DNA from: Rubrobacter sp. | GTDB lineage: Bacteria > Actinomycetota > Rubrobacteria > Rubrobacterales > Rubrobacteraceae | Assembly (NCBI GenBank): GCA_016781885.1 | Contig: JADDPM010000005.1 | Location: 1 to 28,124 of the forward strand | Reading direction: 5' to 3' | DNA: 28,124 bases | Part shown: one piece after another, positions 1-7,135 of the stretch | Position numbering within the stretch: position 1 is the stretch's first letter | Layout: every line of letters begins with the position of its first letter | The notes under the pieces: generated by a model | Seen by the model: the letters and a program-made list of their open reading frames with translations, nothing else | Database searches by the model: none | What the model was told of the DNA's origin: nothing | Made by a program: the position numbers and the translations under genes

Positions 1-1908
1 GATCCGGTCATGGGACGCGCCGAGGAGATAGCGCGCGTCATACGCATTCTCAGCAGGCGCACTAAGAACAACCCGGCCCTCATCGGCGAGCCCGGCGTCG
101 GTAAGACGGCAATCGTCGAGGGGCTCGCCCAGAGGGTCGTCGCCGAGGAGGTGCCAGAGACGCTCAAGGGCAAGCGCGTGCTCGCGCTCGACACCGGCGC
201 GCTCGTCGCCGGCACCCGTTTCCGCGGTGACTTCGAGGAGCGGATGAGCCAGATGATACAGGAGCTGCAGAGCGAGGAGAACAACATCATCCTGTTCATC
301 GACGAGTTGCACAGCATCGTCGGGGCCGGCGGGGCCGACGGCGCCGTCAACGCCTCGAACATGCTAAAGCCGGCGCTCGCGCGCGGCGAGCTTCAGGTCG
401 TCGGGGCGACTACCCTCGACGAGTACCGCAAGCACGTCGAGAAGGACCCAGCTCTGGAGCGCCGCTTCCAGCCCGTGCTCGTCGGCGAGCCGACGGTCGA
501 TGAGGCCATAGGGATACTCTTCGGCCTGCGCGACCGCTACGAGGCGCACCACCGTGTGCATATCTCCGACGATGCGATCATCGCGGCGGTGCAGCTTGGC
601 GACCGCTACATCACCGACCGCTACCTGCCGGACAAGGCTATCGACCTCCTGGACGAGGCGGCGGCCGAGGTCAGGCTCCGCTCGGCGGTGCCGCCGGTGG
701 ACGTAAAGCGGATCGAGGAGGAGATAGCGGGCCTGGAGCGCGAGAAGGAGGACGCCGTCCGCGCCGAGGACTACGAGAAGGCCGCCGGCTTCAAGCAGCG
801 CATAGAGCAGCTTCGGGCCGAGCTCGACCAGCAGCAGCAGGGCTGGGCCGGAAACCGCGAGGCAAACGCCCCCGAGGTGACGCGTGAGGACATCGCCCGC
901 ATTTTGGAGGAGTGGACCGGCGTGCCCGCGACGAACATCGTCCAGGAGGAGGCCGAGAGGCTCTTGAACCTCGAAGCCGTGCTACACGAACGGGTCGTCG
1001 GACAGGAGAGGGCCGTCAAGGCCGTCGCCGAGGCCGTGCGCAGGGCGCGGGCCGGCATAAAGGACCCGTCCCGTCCCGTGGGCAGCTTCATCTTCCTCGG
1101 GCCTACCGGCGTCGGGAAGACCGAGCTCGCCCGGACGCTCGCCGAGTACCTCTTCGGTGAGGAGGAGGCCATGATCCGGATAGACATGTCCGAGTTCCAG
1201 GAGCGGCACACGGTCTCCAGGCTCCTCGGCGCCCCTCCGGGTTACGTCGGCTATGACGAGGCCGGACAGCTCACGGAAGCCGTAAGGCGCCGTCCGTACA
1301 GCGTGGTCTTGTTCGACGAGATCGAGAAGGCCCACCCGGACGTCTTTAACATGATGCTTCAACTTCTCGACGACGGGCGGTTGACGGACGCGCAGGGTCG
1401 GACGGTGAACTTCCAGAACACGGTCATCATCATGACCTCGAACGTCGGGAGCCAGCACCTCGTCTCGACCAAGCAGTTCGGGTTCACCTCGCGCGACGGC
1501 GTTGACTTCCAGGAGACCGAGCGGCGGGCGATGGACGCGCTCGAGCGCTCCTTCCGGCCCGAGTTCCTCAACAGGGTCGACGAGATCATCGTCTTCGAGC
1601 CGCTCACCAAGGAGGACGTGCTCAGGATAGTGGACATCATGCTCCAGCGTCTCAACAAGCACCTCGCGAGCCAGAAGGTCTCTGTCGAGGTCACGCAAGG
1701 GGCCAAGGAGTTCCTCGCCCAGACGGGCTACGATCCGAAGTTCGGAGCCAGACCGCTCGCCCGGACCATCCGCCGGTACATCGAGAACCCGCTCTCCAGC
1801 CGGATCATCGGCGGCGAGTTCAATCCCGGCGATACGGTCGTAATCGACCGCGCCGAGGACGGAGTCGAGAACCTTACCTTCCGTACGAAGGTAGCCTCTA
1901 CACAGTAA
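1..1908 (+). CDS. clpC: ATP-dependent Clp protease ATP-binding subunit ClpC, 5' end outside window
   Basis: AAA+ unfoldase that feeds substrates to the ClpP peptidase in the cytoplasm. The frame is open from base 1 (Asp-Pro-Val precedes the first Met at base 10), and the usual N-terminal Clp repeats are missing, so the gene begins upstream. Counting from that Met, the first AAA module has Walker A GEPGVGKT (about 26-33) and Walker B ILFIDE (about 94-99). A UVR-type helical linker (DYEKAAGFKQRIEQL) follows at about 255-270. The second AAA module has GPTGVGKT (about 364) and VLFDEIEKAHPD (about 434). A QFGF loop near residue 490 sits where ClpC proteins dock ClpP. The FGARPL C-terminal domain is complete. 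The short UVR linker, rather than a long ClpB coiled coil, identifies ClpC. A hairpin follows the stop. Confidence 0.96.
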   Translation, partial: DPVMGRAEEIARVIRILSRRTKNNPALIGEPGVGKTAIVEGLAQRVVAEEVPETLKGKRVLALDTGALVAGTRFRGDFEERMSQMIQELQSEENNIILFIDELHSIVGAGGADGAVNASNMLKPALARGELQVVGATTLDEYRKHVEKDPALERRFQPVLVGEPTVDEAIGILFGLRDRYEAHHRVHISDDAIIAAVQLGDRYITDRYLPDKAIDLLDEAAAEVRLRSAVPPVDVKRIEEEIAGLEREKEDAVRAEDYEKAAGFKQRIEQLRAELDQQQQGWAGNREANAPEVTREDIARILEEWTGVPATNIVQEEAERLLNLEAVLHERVVGQERAVKAVAEAVRRARAGIKDPSRPVGSFIFLGPTGVGKTELARTLAEYLFGEEEAMIRIDMSEFQERHTVSRLLGAPPGYVGYDEAGQLTEAVRRRPYSVVLFDEIEKAHPDVFNMMLQLLDDGRLTDAQGRTVNFQNTVIIMTSNVGSQHLVSTKQFGFTSRDGVDFQETERRAMDALERSFRPEFLNRVDEIIVFEPLTKEDVLRIVDIMLQRLNKHLASQKVSVEVTQGAKEFLAQTGYDPKFGARPLARTIRRYIENPLSSRIIGGEFNPGDTVVIDRAEDGVENLTFRTKVASTQ

Positions 1909-1933
1909 GCGACGAACCGCACACGCTTTTGAA

Positions 1934-1960
1934 GAGAGGCTCCCCGTTGGGGAGTCTCTC
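1934..1960 (+). terminator. hairpin after clpC
   Basis: A 12-bp stem (GAGAGGCTCCCC at 1934-1945 and GGGGAGTCTCTC at 1949-1960, one G-T pair) closes a 3-base loop 26 bases after the clpC stop. No U tract follows, so it is a terminator-like hairpin of the kind common in GC-rich actinobacteria rather than a classic intrinsic terminator. Confidence 0.6.
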
Positions 1961-2110
1961 GGCTCGTTCGGTGCTCATTAACTAGAGACGAAACCCGGTT
2001 GAAAAGCCCGTAAAAAAGTTAGTCCATATGTCGGGAGAGTTTCTCGCTTCGCTAATGTGGAAAAGATCAGAGTGTAAACGTTTCTACGCCAGTAGAGAAA
2101 GGATGGGAAG

Positions 2111-2368
2111 ATGGGTATTATTACCTGGATAATCATCGGGCTTATCGCCGGGGCTCTAGGCAAGTTGATCATGCCCGGTGACGATCCCGGTGGGATCTTC
2201 GTCACGATGCTGATCGGTATAGCAGGGGCCCTGGTCGGGGGCTTTATCACGCGAAACCTCCTCGGTATGGGCAGCGGTGGCTTTATATGGACTATCATTG
2301 TGGCTACCCTCGGGGCGGTTCTCCTGCTCGCCATCTATCGTGCGCTGGTGGGAGGCAGGAGAGCCTGA
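2111..2368 (+). CDS. GlsB/YeaQ/YmgE-family stress-response membrane protein
   Basis: An 85-residue integral membrane protein of the transglycosylase-associated (GlsB/YeaQ/YmgE) family, which is linked to envelope stress in other bacteria but has no established enzymatic activity. The sequence shows three hydrophobic helices (about 3-20, 28-48 and 57-78) and the family's glycine-rich pattern: GLIAGALGKLIMPG, then a GG-I segment, then GIAGALVGGFI. Its length is typical of the family. An AAAGGATGGGA ribosome site lies just before the ATG. It stands alone between the clpC hairpin and a strong hairpin shared with the convergent marR-type gene. About 200 bases upstream carry no gene. They are relatively AT-rich and probably hold the promoter, but I could not fix its boxes. 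Confidence 0.9.
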   Translation: MGIITWIIIGLIAGALGKLIMPGDDPGGIFVTMLIGIAGALVGGFITRNLLGMGSGGFIWTIIVATLGAVLLLAIYRALVGGRRA

Positions 2369-2392
2369 GGCAAGATCAGGGAACTTTATAGA

Positions 2393-2422
2393 GGGGGCCG
2401 GAGCGTACATGCTCCGGCCCCC
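2393..2422. terminator. bidirectional hairpin terminator
   Basis: A perfect 12-bp inverted repeat (GGGGGCCGGAGC at 2393-2404 and GCTCCGGCCCCC at 2411-2422) encloses a 6-base loop. It lies between the convergent ends of the GlsB-type gene (stop 2368) and the MarR-type gene (stop 2451). A short T-containing tail follows on the plus side. It can serve both directions. Confidence 0.8.
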
Positions 2423-2450
2423 TTATCATCTGCCCGTGTTCTGTTTCACC

Positions 2451-2945
2451 CTACTCCGAAGCTTGTGTGACGGTCCTGTTACCGGAAGGCTCCAACGAGT
2501 CCACGCAACTGCGCAACGCGTCCAGGAGCCTGCGTCGCTCGTCCTCGCTCAGGCCCGATAGCATGCGTTCTTCGATGGCTTCCACTACCCGATGGGCCTC
2601 GACCACCAGCCCCGCGCCCTCCTCCGTGAGGTAGGCCTGCAGCACGCGGCCGTGCTCCGGATGGTTCCGACGCGCCAGGAGCCCGGCCGCCTCCAGGTTC
2701 GTCAAGATCCCGTTCATCGTCTGCGGCGTGACGAAACTCCGCCGGGCGAGCGCCACCCCCGACAGCCCCGGCGACTCTTCCAACGCGCTCAACGCCGCAT
2801 ACTGCGGCGCTGTCAACCCCAACCCCCGCAGCGCCCCGTCTACCTCCAACCGCAGCGCGTGCTGTGCGCGCTTCATCTGGTACCCGACCCTACCCTCTAC
2901 CGTGCGACTACTCTTCAAGAGTACTCCCTGTACATTCATCAACAT
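2451..2945 (-). CDS. MarR-family transcriptional regulator
   Basis: A winged-helix repressor or activator of about 150 residues. The sequence shows the helical dimerisation arm (VGYQMKRAQHALR), the helix-turn-helix (SGVALARRSFVTPQTMNGILTNLEAAGLL), a wing (RRNHPEHGRVLQAYLTEEG) and the C-terminal dimer helix. The outermost ATG (2945) has no ribosome site. A TTG at codon 10 (base 2918) has AGGGAG five bases before it and is a credible true start, which would give a protein beginning KSSRTVEG. The gene diverges from the AlkA-like glycosylase, and the AT-rich palindrome between them is the natural operator, so autoregulation and control of the glycosylase are likely. The ligand is unknown. Confidence 0.88.
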   Translation of the reverse strand: MLMNVQGVLLKSSRTVEGRVGYQMKRAQHALRLEVDGALRGLGLTAPQYAALSALEESPGLSGVALARRSFVTPQTMNGILTNLEAAGLLARRNHPEHGRVLQAYLTEEGAGLVVEAHRVVEAIEERMLSGLSEDERRRLLDALRSCVDSLEPSGNRTVTQASE

Positions 2946-2947
2946 CC

Positions 2948-2980
2948 TGATATAATATAAGCGTATTGATAAGTATATCA
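2948..2980. promoter_or_regulatory. divergent promoter region with candidate MarR operator
   Basis: An unusually AT-rich island in GC-rich DNA. TGATATA (2948-2954) and TATATCA (2974-2980) form 7-base inverted arms 19 bases apart. A consensus TATAAT lies at 2951-2956 on the plus strand, and a TATATT reads on the minus strand. The position between the marR-type gene and the glycosylase suggests overlapping divergent promoters controlled by the regulator. The operator role is inferred. Confidence 0.55.
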
Positions 2981-2995
2981 GAGAGGCGGGTAGTG

Positions 2996-3049
2996 ATGGC
3001 TAGGGTAGTCGGTCCCGATGGCTACACGGTTACGATGCGCGATGGCTGA
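2996..3049 (+). CDS. possible 17-codon leader peptide before the glycosylase
   Basis: An ATG at 2996 follows a good GAGAGGCGGG ribosome site and encodes MARVVGPDGYTVTMRDG, then TGA at 3047-3049. It overlaps the glycosylase frame, whose better-matching start (ATG 3042) lies 5 bases before this stop, while neither glycosylase start has its own good ribosome site. Translational coupling is therefore possible. Alternatively the ribosome site serves the glycosylase and this is chance. No similarity recognised. Confidence 0.3.
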   Translation: MARVVGPDGYTVTMRDG

Positions 3050-3974
3050 GCAGTGCTTTGAGATCCATCCGGCCGGCCCGTACTCGTTTGCGTCGAGTGT
3101 CAGGTTTCTCGAAGGGTTCGCCCCCGCCTCCTACGAGGGGGATGGGATGAACCACCTGAAGCTCGCCTTCGTCGCCGACGGTATAGCCGACAGGGGCGAG
3201 CAGGTCGCGGGGGTGCACGTGTATCAGGAGAGCGGCAAGGTGGTCGGGGAGGTGTTTGGCGACGCTGATCCCGGGATCGTGAGGAGGCAGGTCGAGAGGA
3301 TACTCTCGCTCGACACCGACGGGAGCGGTTTCTCCGCGGTTGCCGAGCGCGACCCTGTGGTAGGAAGGTTGCAGAAGCGTTACCCGGGGCTCAGGCCGGT
3401 CTGCTTCTATTCGCCGTACGAAGCGGCGGCGTGGGCGCTTATCGGCCACCGCATCAGGATCGTGCAGGCCGCGAAGATCAAAGCGCGTATGGCGAGAGAG
3501 TTGGGAGCTGCCGTAGAGGTGCGCGGCGAGAAGGAGCACGCCTTCCCCGGCCCTTCGCGTCTGATGGAGCTTGAGGATTTTCCGGGGCTGTTCGGGCGCA
3601 AGGCCGAGTACCTGCGGCTTCTTGCCGAAAAGACCGCCGAGGGGAAACTTGATGCTACGTACCTGCGTTCGTTGCCTGTTGGAGAGGCGTTAAAGGAGTT
3701 GAAGGAGATGCCCGGTATCGGTGGCTTCTCGGCTGAGTTGATTCTGCTGCGCGGCGCCGCCGAGCCGGACTATCTGCCTGCTAATGAGCCGAGGCTGGGA
3801 CGGGCTGTCACGATGGCTTACGGGCTCGACAGGGTGCCGACTACCGAGGAGCTAGAGGAGATGGCGGAGAGTTGGCGACCCTACCGGACCTGGGTCAGCC
3901 TACATTTGCGGGCGATGCTAGAGGAGGAGACGGGAGAGATCTCTGGTGGCGGCAAGAGGCCGGTGATGGCGTAG
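3018..3974 (+). CDS. AlkA-like DNA-3-methyladenine glycosylase (HhH-GPD family)
   Basis: A base-excision repair glycosylase that would remove alkylated bases. The N-terminal part (FEIHPAGPYSFASSVRFLEGF) resembles the AlkA N-domain. The middle has the YSPYEAAAWALIGHRI segment. The helix-hairpin-helix is LKEMPGIGGFSAELILLRG, followed by DYLPANEPRLGRAV. In relatives this last segment reads like PATD-LGLRRAV, with the Asp being catalytic. Here Glu (codon 3786-3788, residue 257) occupies that place, a conservative but unusual change that may alter activity. Homology begins at the ATG at 3042 (MAEQCFEIHPAG), so the real start may be 3042 rather than 3018. The gene is divergent from a MarR-type regulator and convergent with the J-domain gene. 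The family is clear; the substrate is not. Confidence 0.85.
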   Translation: MATRLRCAMAEQCFEIHPAGPYSFASSVRFLEGFAPASYEGDGMNHLKLAFVADGIADRGEQVAGVHVYQESGKVVGEVFGDADPGIVRRQVERILSLDTDGSGFSAVAERDPVVGRLQKRYPGLRPVCFYSPYEAAAWALIGHRIRIVQAAKIKARMARELGAAVEVRGEKEHAFPGPSRLMELEDFPGLFGRKAEYLRLLAEKTAEGKLDATYLRSLPVGEALKELKEMPGIGGFSAELILLRGAAEPDYLPANEPRLGRAVTMAYGLDRVPTTEELEEMAESWRPYRTWVSLHLRAMLEEETGEISGGGKRPVMA

Positions 3975-4018
3975 GGTCGCGGAGCTTGACCGCCGCCAGT
4001 TGCCTATAAGACTGGACA

Positions 4019-5071
4019 TCATCGAGCCTGGCGTTTTAGCTCGTCGTAGGCTGCGTTGATCTCTTTCATCCTCAACTCGGACATCTCGCGGACTTCGGGG
4101 GCGAGGCTAGCCACCCTGTCGGGATGGTACATCTTGGCTTGCTTTTTGTAGGCGGCGTCTATCTCGTTGCGGGAGGCGCCTTGCGAGACGCCCAGGACCT
4201 TGAGCAGCGAGCCGGTTCTGTCGGCCTTGGCCTCGGCCTCACGTCGGGCTCTCTCTTCGCGGGCGGAGCCGGCGTCTTGGCGCGGCTCCCCGCCTCGCCC
4301 CGCGCCGAACGCCCGCGCGAACCCGACAGCCGCCGCTTTGTTGGAGACGAGCAGACGCATTCGGGGCTCCGTGCCCGTTATCGAGAGCAGGCCGTACAGC
4401 ACGAGGTCATACCGCTGGTTTTGAGGAGAGCGGAGGTCCGGTTTGCCGTCGGCCTTCACGAACCTCCAAGCCTGCCCGACGGTCTCCGCGTCCTCCGGGA
4501 CCTCTCCGTACTCGGCGGTACGGGAAGGGCGGTAGGTCACGCCCAGCGCGTCGTAGGCCACCGCCCGGTAATGGTCGTCCTTGTACGAGAGGACGCCCTC
4601 GGGCAGGAAGTAGAGGCTCATTGCATCGGTTTTTATACCCCAGATGTCTATGTTGGCCGAGATGCCGGGCGGCTCCATCAACCCAATCTCGGCCGAATGC
4701 CGCGACGCGCCCCCGTCGAACGTGAGCACTGTGTCGTCGGAGGACGCTACCGGAGTTACCGCGTCCTCCTCGATGCGCCAGGTCCTACGCGCGCCCGAGA
4801 GGGCCTTGCACGCCTCCCGCACGCCGTCGAACATTACGGCGGCCTCCCCATCCAGGTCGTAGCCGAGCCTGGTGGTCCGCGCCTCGACCTCCCTCCGGTG
4901 CAGCAGGAAAGCCCCCGCTCCTCCGGCGAAGAGCAGGACGGCGGCGGCCACATACGAGACCAGCAGCCCCGCCGCCACGGCTGCCACAACCGCCCCAAGC
5001 GCCGCGTATGCCGCCGACCCCCTGCCCCGGGGCCGGTCGTTGATCCTGGCGAGTGTGCGCTTGTCTAGCAT
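4019..5071 (-). CDS. membrane-anchored J-domain protein
   Basis: About 350 residues. The C-terminal 60 residues form a J domain (LLKVLGVSQGASRNEIDAAYKKQAK...) with the HPD motif in KMYHPDRV, the signature for stimulating DnaK ATPase. The N-terminus has two adjacent hydrophobic helices (about residues 19-60), so the J domain is probably tethered to the inner face of the membrane. The middle (YFLPEGVLSYKDDHYRAVAYDAL and neighbours) is a conserved cytoplasmic domain that I cannot assign. There is no Gly/Phe linker or zinc-finger region, so this is not DnaJ proper. The frame is open further upstream to 5197, but ATG 5071 or GTG 5074 fits the protein better; the ribosome site is poor at both. A nested palindrome lies 130 bases upstream. 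Confidence 0.85.
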   Translation of the reverse strand: MLDKRTLARINDRPRGRGSAAYAALGAVVAAVAAGLLVSYVAAAVLLFAGGAGAFLLHRREVEARTTRLGYDLDGEAAVMFDGVREACKALSGARRTWRIEEDAVTPVASSDDTVLTFDGGASRHSAEIGLMEPPGISANIDIWGIKTDAMSLYFLPEGVLSYKDDHYRAVAYDALGVTYRPSRTAEYGEVPEDAETVGQAWRFVKADGKPDLRSPQNQRYDLVLYGLLSITGTEPRMRLLVSNKAAAVGFARAFGAGRGGEPRQDAGSAREERARREAEAKADRTGSLLKVLGVSQGASRNEIDAAYKKQAKMYHPDRVASLAPEVREMSELRMKEINAAYDELKRQAR

Positions 5072-5201
5072 CACCTTATTTATCGGCCATCCTGTCCTGG
5101 AACTTAAATTAGCGCCTGCTTTACGATAGACGCAGTTCTCCTGCCTGTGTAGCACGACACGACCCGGACTCCAGGAGGCCCGCCGCCTCTTCTCCACGGC
5201 G

Positions 5202-5251
5202 AGCTGCGGCGATTCTGTTTAACCAATATTTAAACGGGATGTTCCGCAGCT
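5202..5251. promoter_or_regulatory. nested palindrome in divergent intergenic region
   Basis: The outer arms AGCTGCGG (5202-5209) and CCGCAGCT (5244-5251) enclose the inner arms GTTTAA (5217-5222) and TTAAAC (5230-5235). The inner part is strikingly AT-rich. It lies between the J-domain gene (minus) and the small membrane ORFs (plus). It could be a regulator site around a promoter or an RNA structure; the sequence does not decide. Confidence 0.35.
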
Positions 5252-5367
5252 TTAACCATGGGTGGTCGGTGATGTCTTATACTTTGTGCCGGTATGGAAT
5301 TCTTCTCCACACAGCCTCTCACGATCCGCCTGGCTCGACGACCCTCTAACATAGTCAGGAGCACGCT

Positions 5368-5571
5368 TTGAGCTTTATCGTTGAGAAGGGGCGGCTTACC
5401 GCTGGTCCCGTGGCCGCCGAGCCACGACGCGGGGAGGTGGAGCGGGAGGCCGGCGAGCATGGCGCCCGCAGGGCGGGATACATGTTCGTGGCGGTCGGTC
5501 TGCTACTGATGCTGCTCTCCGCCGGGGGCTCCCGGGCGGACGCCGCGCGCGGCCTGGAGACGGGAGCATGA
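5368..5571 (+). CDS. small putative membrane protein
   Basis: A 67-residue ORF starting at TTG, with AGGAG seven bases upstream. It has a charged first half and one hydrophobic helix (YMFVAVGLLLMLLSAGG, about 38-54) before a short polar tail. It overlaps the next ORF by the ATGA pattern (ATG 5568, TGA 5569-5571), which suggests co-translation. No family recognised. Small size and isolation make this uncertain, but the ribosome site, the helix and the coupled downstream ORF argue for a real gene. Confidence 0.4.
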   Translation: MSFIVEKGRLTAGPVAAEPRRGEVEREAGEHGARRAGYMFVAVGLLLMLLSAGGSRADAARGLETGA

Positions 5572-5783
5572 AGAGCTTGGCCTGGGCTACCTGCTCGATG
5601 GTTCAAGCAACAACCCCATTGGGGCAGGAGGACGACGGGGCCGGGGCCTTGAACCCCTTCTACACCCTCGACGCCGCACCCTACTCGGACGTGTTCTTGC
5701 TCCTAGCCCTGAGCACGCTGCTCGCCCTCCTGGCCGCCTGGTTCGGGCGGCCTGCTATCGAGGACCCGAAAATGGGTGGCTGA
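5568..5783 (+). CDS. small putative membrane protein, coupled to preceding ORF
   Basis: A 71-residue ORF whose ATG overlaps the stop of the preceding 67-residue ORF. A single hydrophobic helix (DVFLLLALSTLLALLAAWFG, about 40-59) is preceded by LNPFYTLDAAPYS and followed by a short polar end. Not recognised. The pair could be subunits of a small membrane complex or the debris of a larger gene. Confidence 0.38.
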   Translation: MKSLAWATCSMVQATTPLGQEDDGAGALNPFYTLDAAPYSDVFLLLALSTLLALLAAWFGRPAIEDPKMGG

Positions 5784-6057
5784 ACGCTGTGTCTATTAGC
5801 ACCCGGACGTAGAAGAGGGAGAGTACGGCCCCCGGCGAGTAGGGTGGCACAGAAGCTCGAGGCGCAGACGTTCAACGCCCCCGCTATCCTACCCTGAGGC
5901 CTCCCTTATCTCCGTAGCGTCGTGTTCACGCTCGGGACCCGCAGGATAACTAAAGGACCTCAGGCAGCCCCTCGGTCGCCAGCATCAGCCCCTTCGTGCC
6001 GCCCCTATACCCTCTCCCACCCTCCGTAGACGACGCGCCCCGTTGGTCCACTACAAA
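5784..6057. other. intergenic stretch with no recognised gene
   Basis: About 270 bases with no convincing ORF, RNA gene or strong hairpin on either strand. The open frames here have no ribosome site and no recognisable protein. The TetR-type operator and promoter of the thioesterase operon begin just after it. Confidence 0.5.
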
Positions 6058-6097
6058 ACCGACCGTTTGGTCTGTAACTGCATGATTCTGGTAATAT
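6058..6097 (+). promoter_or_regulatory. promoter with TetR-type operator
   Basis: A near-palindrome, ACCGACC-GTTT-GGTCTGT (6058-6075), has GACC/GGTC arms typical of TetR operators. It covers the -35 region (TTGGTC 6067-6072), and a -10-like TAATAT sits at 6092-6097 (19-base spacer). The operon downstream contains a TetR gene, so negative autoregulation is the simple reading. The site is seen; its binding protein is inferred. Confidence 0.6.
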
Positions 6098-6130
6098 AGG
6101 GTAAGGTGGAGTCGTTCGAAGGGATGTGGC

Positions 6131-6526
6131 GTGGACGTTGGCTCGATGATGGACAGACATAGTGTGGTCAAGGATCTCGGGATAGATTTCGCCGAGCTCG
6201 AGCCGGAGAGGGTAGTTGCGACGATGCCGGTGGATGGGAGGCATGTTCAGCCTCTGGGTTTTCTGCACGGCGGGATCAGCGTGACGCTCGCCGAGTCGGT
6301 GGCGACGGTTGGGGCCTGGCTCAACTGCCCGGAGGGCAAGATCGCTTTCGGGTCCGAGATCAACGCGAGTCACCTCCGGCCCAAGCGCGAGGGTACCCTC
6401 ACCGCTGTCGGGGTGCCGGTCCAGATAGGGCGCACGAACCAGGTCTGGGATGTCCACATACGCGACGAGGATGACAAACCCGTATGCGTCTCCCGTTGCA
6501 GGCTCGCGGTCGTGGACGCCGGATGA
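6131..6526 (+). CDS. hotdog-fold acyl-CoA thioesterase (PaaI/MenI-like)
   Basis: A 131-residue single-domain hotdog protein of the type that hydrolyses acyl-CoA thioesters. The core motif GFLHGGISVTLAESVA holds His46 and the likely catalytic Glu55. The Glu (rather than Asp) resembles 1,4-dihydroxy-2-naphthoyl-CoA thioesterases, but the substrate cannot be told from sequence. The later strand INASHLRPKREGTLTAVG is also typical. The start is GTG behind AAGGGATG. The stop overlaps the ATG of the TetR gene (ATGA), and a second hotdog gene follows that, so all three form one operon under the TetR-type operator upstream. No menaquinone genes are seen next to it. Confidence 0.85.
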   Translation: MDVGSMMDRHSVVKDLGIDFAELEPERVVATMPVDGRHVQPLGFLHGGISVTLAESVATVGAWLNCPEGKIAFGSEINASHLRPKREGTLTAVGVPVQIGRTNQVWDVHIRDEDDKPVCVSRCRLAVVDAG

Positions 6527-7134
6527 AGAAAGGCGAGAAGACCCGGCGCAGTATCGTCGAGCGCTCGGCCAGGGTCTTCAACACCCGCGGCTACTCCGGC
6601 TCCTCCATGAATGACCTCATACGAGAGACGGGGCTGGAGAAGGGCGGCATCTACAATCACTTCGCCAGCAAGGAGGAGATCGCTCTAGAGGCTTTCGACT
6701 ACGCCGCGTCGCTCATGCAGGCGCGCTTCGAGTCGGCGCTGGCGGGCCGAGAGGGGGCGCTGGACCGTCTCTTCACGATAATCGACGTGCTCGGCGGCCT
6801 CGTCGAAGATCCCCCGGTTCCGGGCGGCTGTCCCGTCCTCAATACTGCTGTCGAGTCCGACGACACCCATCCCGCGCTCAAAGAAAGGGCCCAGGAGGCG
6901 ATGACCGGCTGGCTCCGGCTCATCGGCAGCATCGTCAAAGAAGGTATCTGGGACGGGGAGTTGCGGGCCGATGCCGACCCTCGGGAGACCGCGAGCGTCG
7001 TCATTGCGACGCTGGAGGGCGCGATAATGATGAGCAGGCTCTGCGACGACCCCGCGCACATGATGAGGGCGGTGGACCATCTCAAGGAGTATCTGAAGTC
7101 CCTTGCCCCGGCGACCGAGAGGAGCGTCGCGTAG
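6523..7134 (+). CDS. TetR/AcrR-family transcriptional regulator
   Basis: A 203-residue repressor. The N-terminal helix-turn-helix is clear: KTRRSIVERSARVFNTRGY, SSMNDLIRETGLEKGGIYNHF, then ASKEEIALEAF. The C-terminal ligand domain contains the GGCPVLNTAVESDD segment seen in the LmrA/YxaF-like branch. The start is taken at ATG 6523, which overlaps the thioesterase stop; an upstream ATG in frame (6484) would lie well inside the previous gene. It sits between two thioesterase genes, so an acyl-CoA or a related lipophilic ligand is a reasonable guess. It probably binds the palindrome at 6058-6075. Confidence 0.9.
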   Translation: MKKGEKTRRSIVERSARVFNTRGYSGSSMNDLIRETGLEKGGIYNHFASKEEIALEAFDYAASLMQARFESALAGREGALDRLFTIIDVLGGLVEDPPVPGGCPVLNTAVESDDTHPALKERAQEAMTGWLRLIGSIVKEGIWDGELRADADPRETASVVIATLEGAIMMSRLCDDPAHMMRAVDHLKEYLKSLAPATERSVA

Positions 7135-7135
7135 G

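Noticed and set aside
982..1698. 238-codon minus-strand frame inside clpC
   Set aside because: A shadow of the clpC reading frame with no start signal or domain.
4124..5068. 314-codon plus-strand frame
   Set aside because: Antisense to the J-domain gene, whose HPD motif and membrane helices prove the minus strand; the plus frame is Arg/Pro/Gly-rich nonsense.
5278..5290. TATACTTTGT as a promoter for the small membrane ORFs
   Set aside because: A -10-like box is visible, and the same string occurs at 19196 inside a coding end, but no -35 lies at a usable distance, so it is not listed as a feature.
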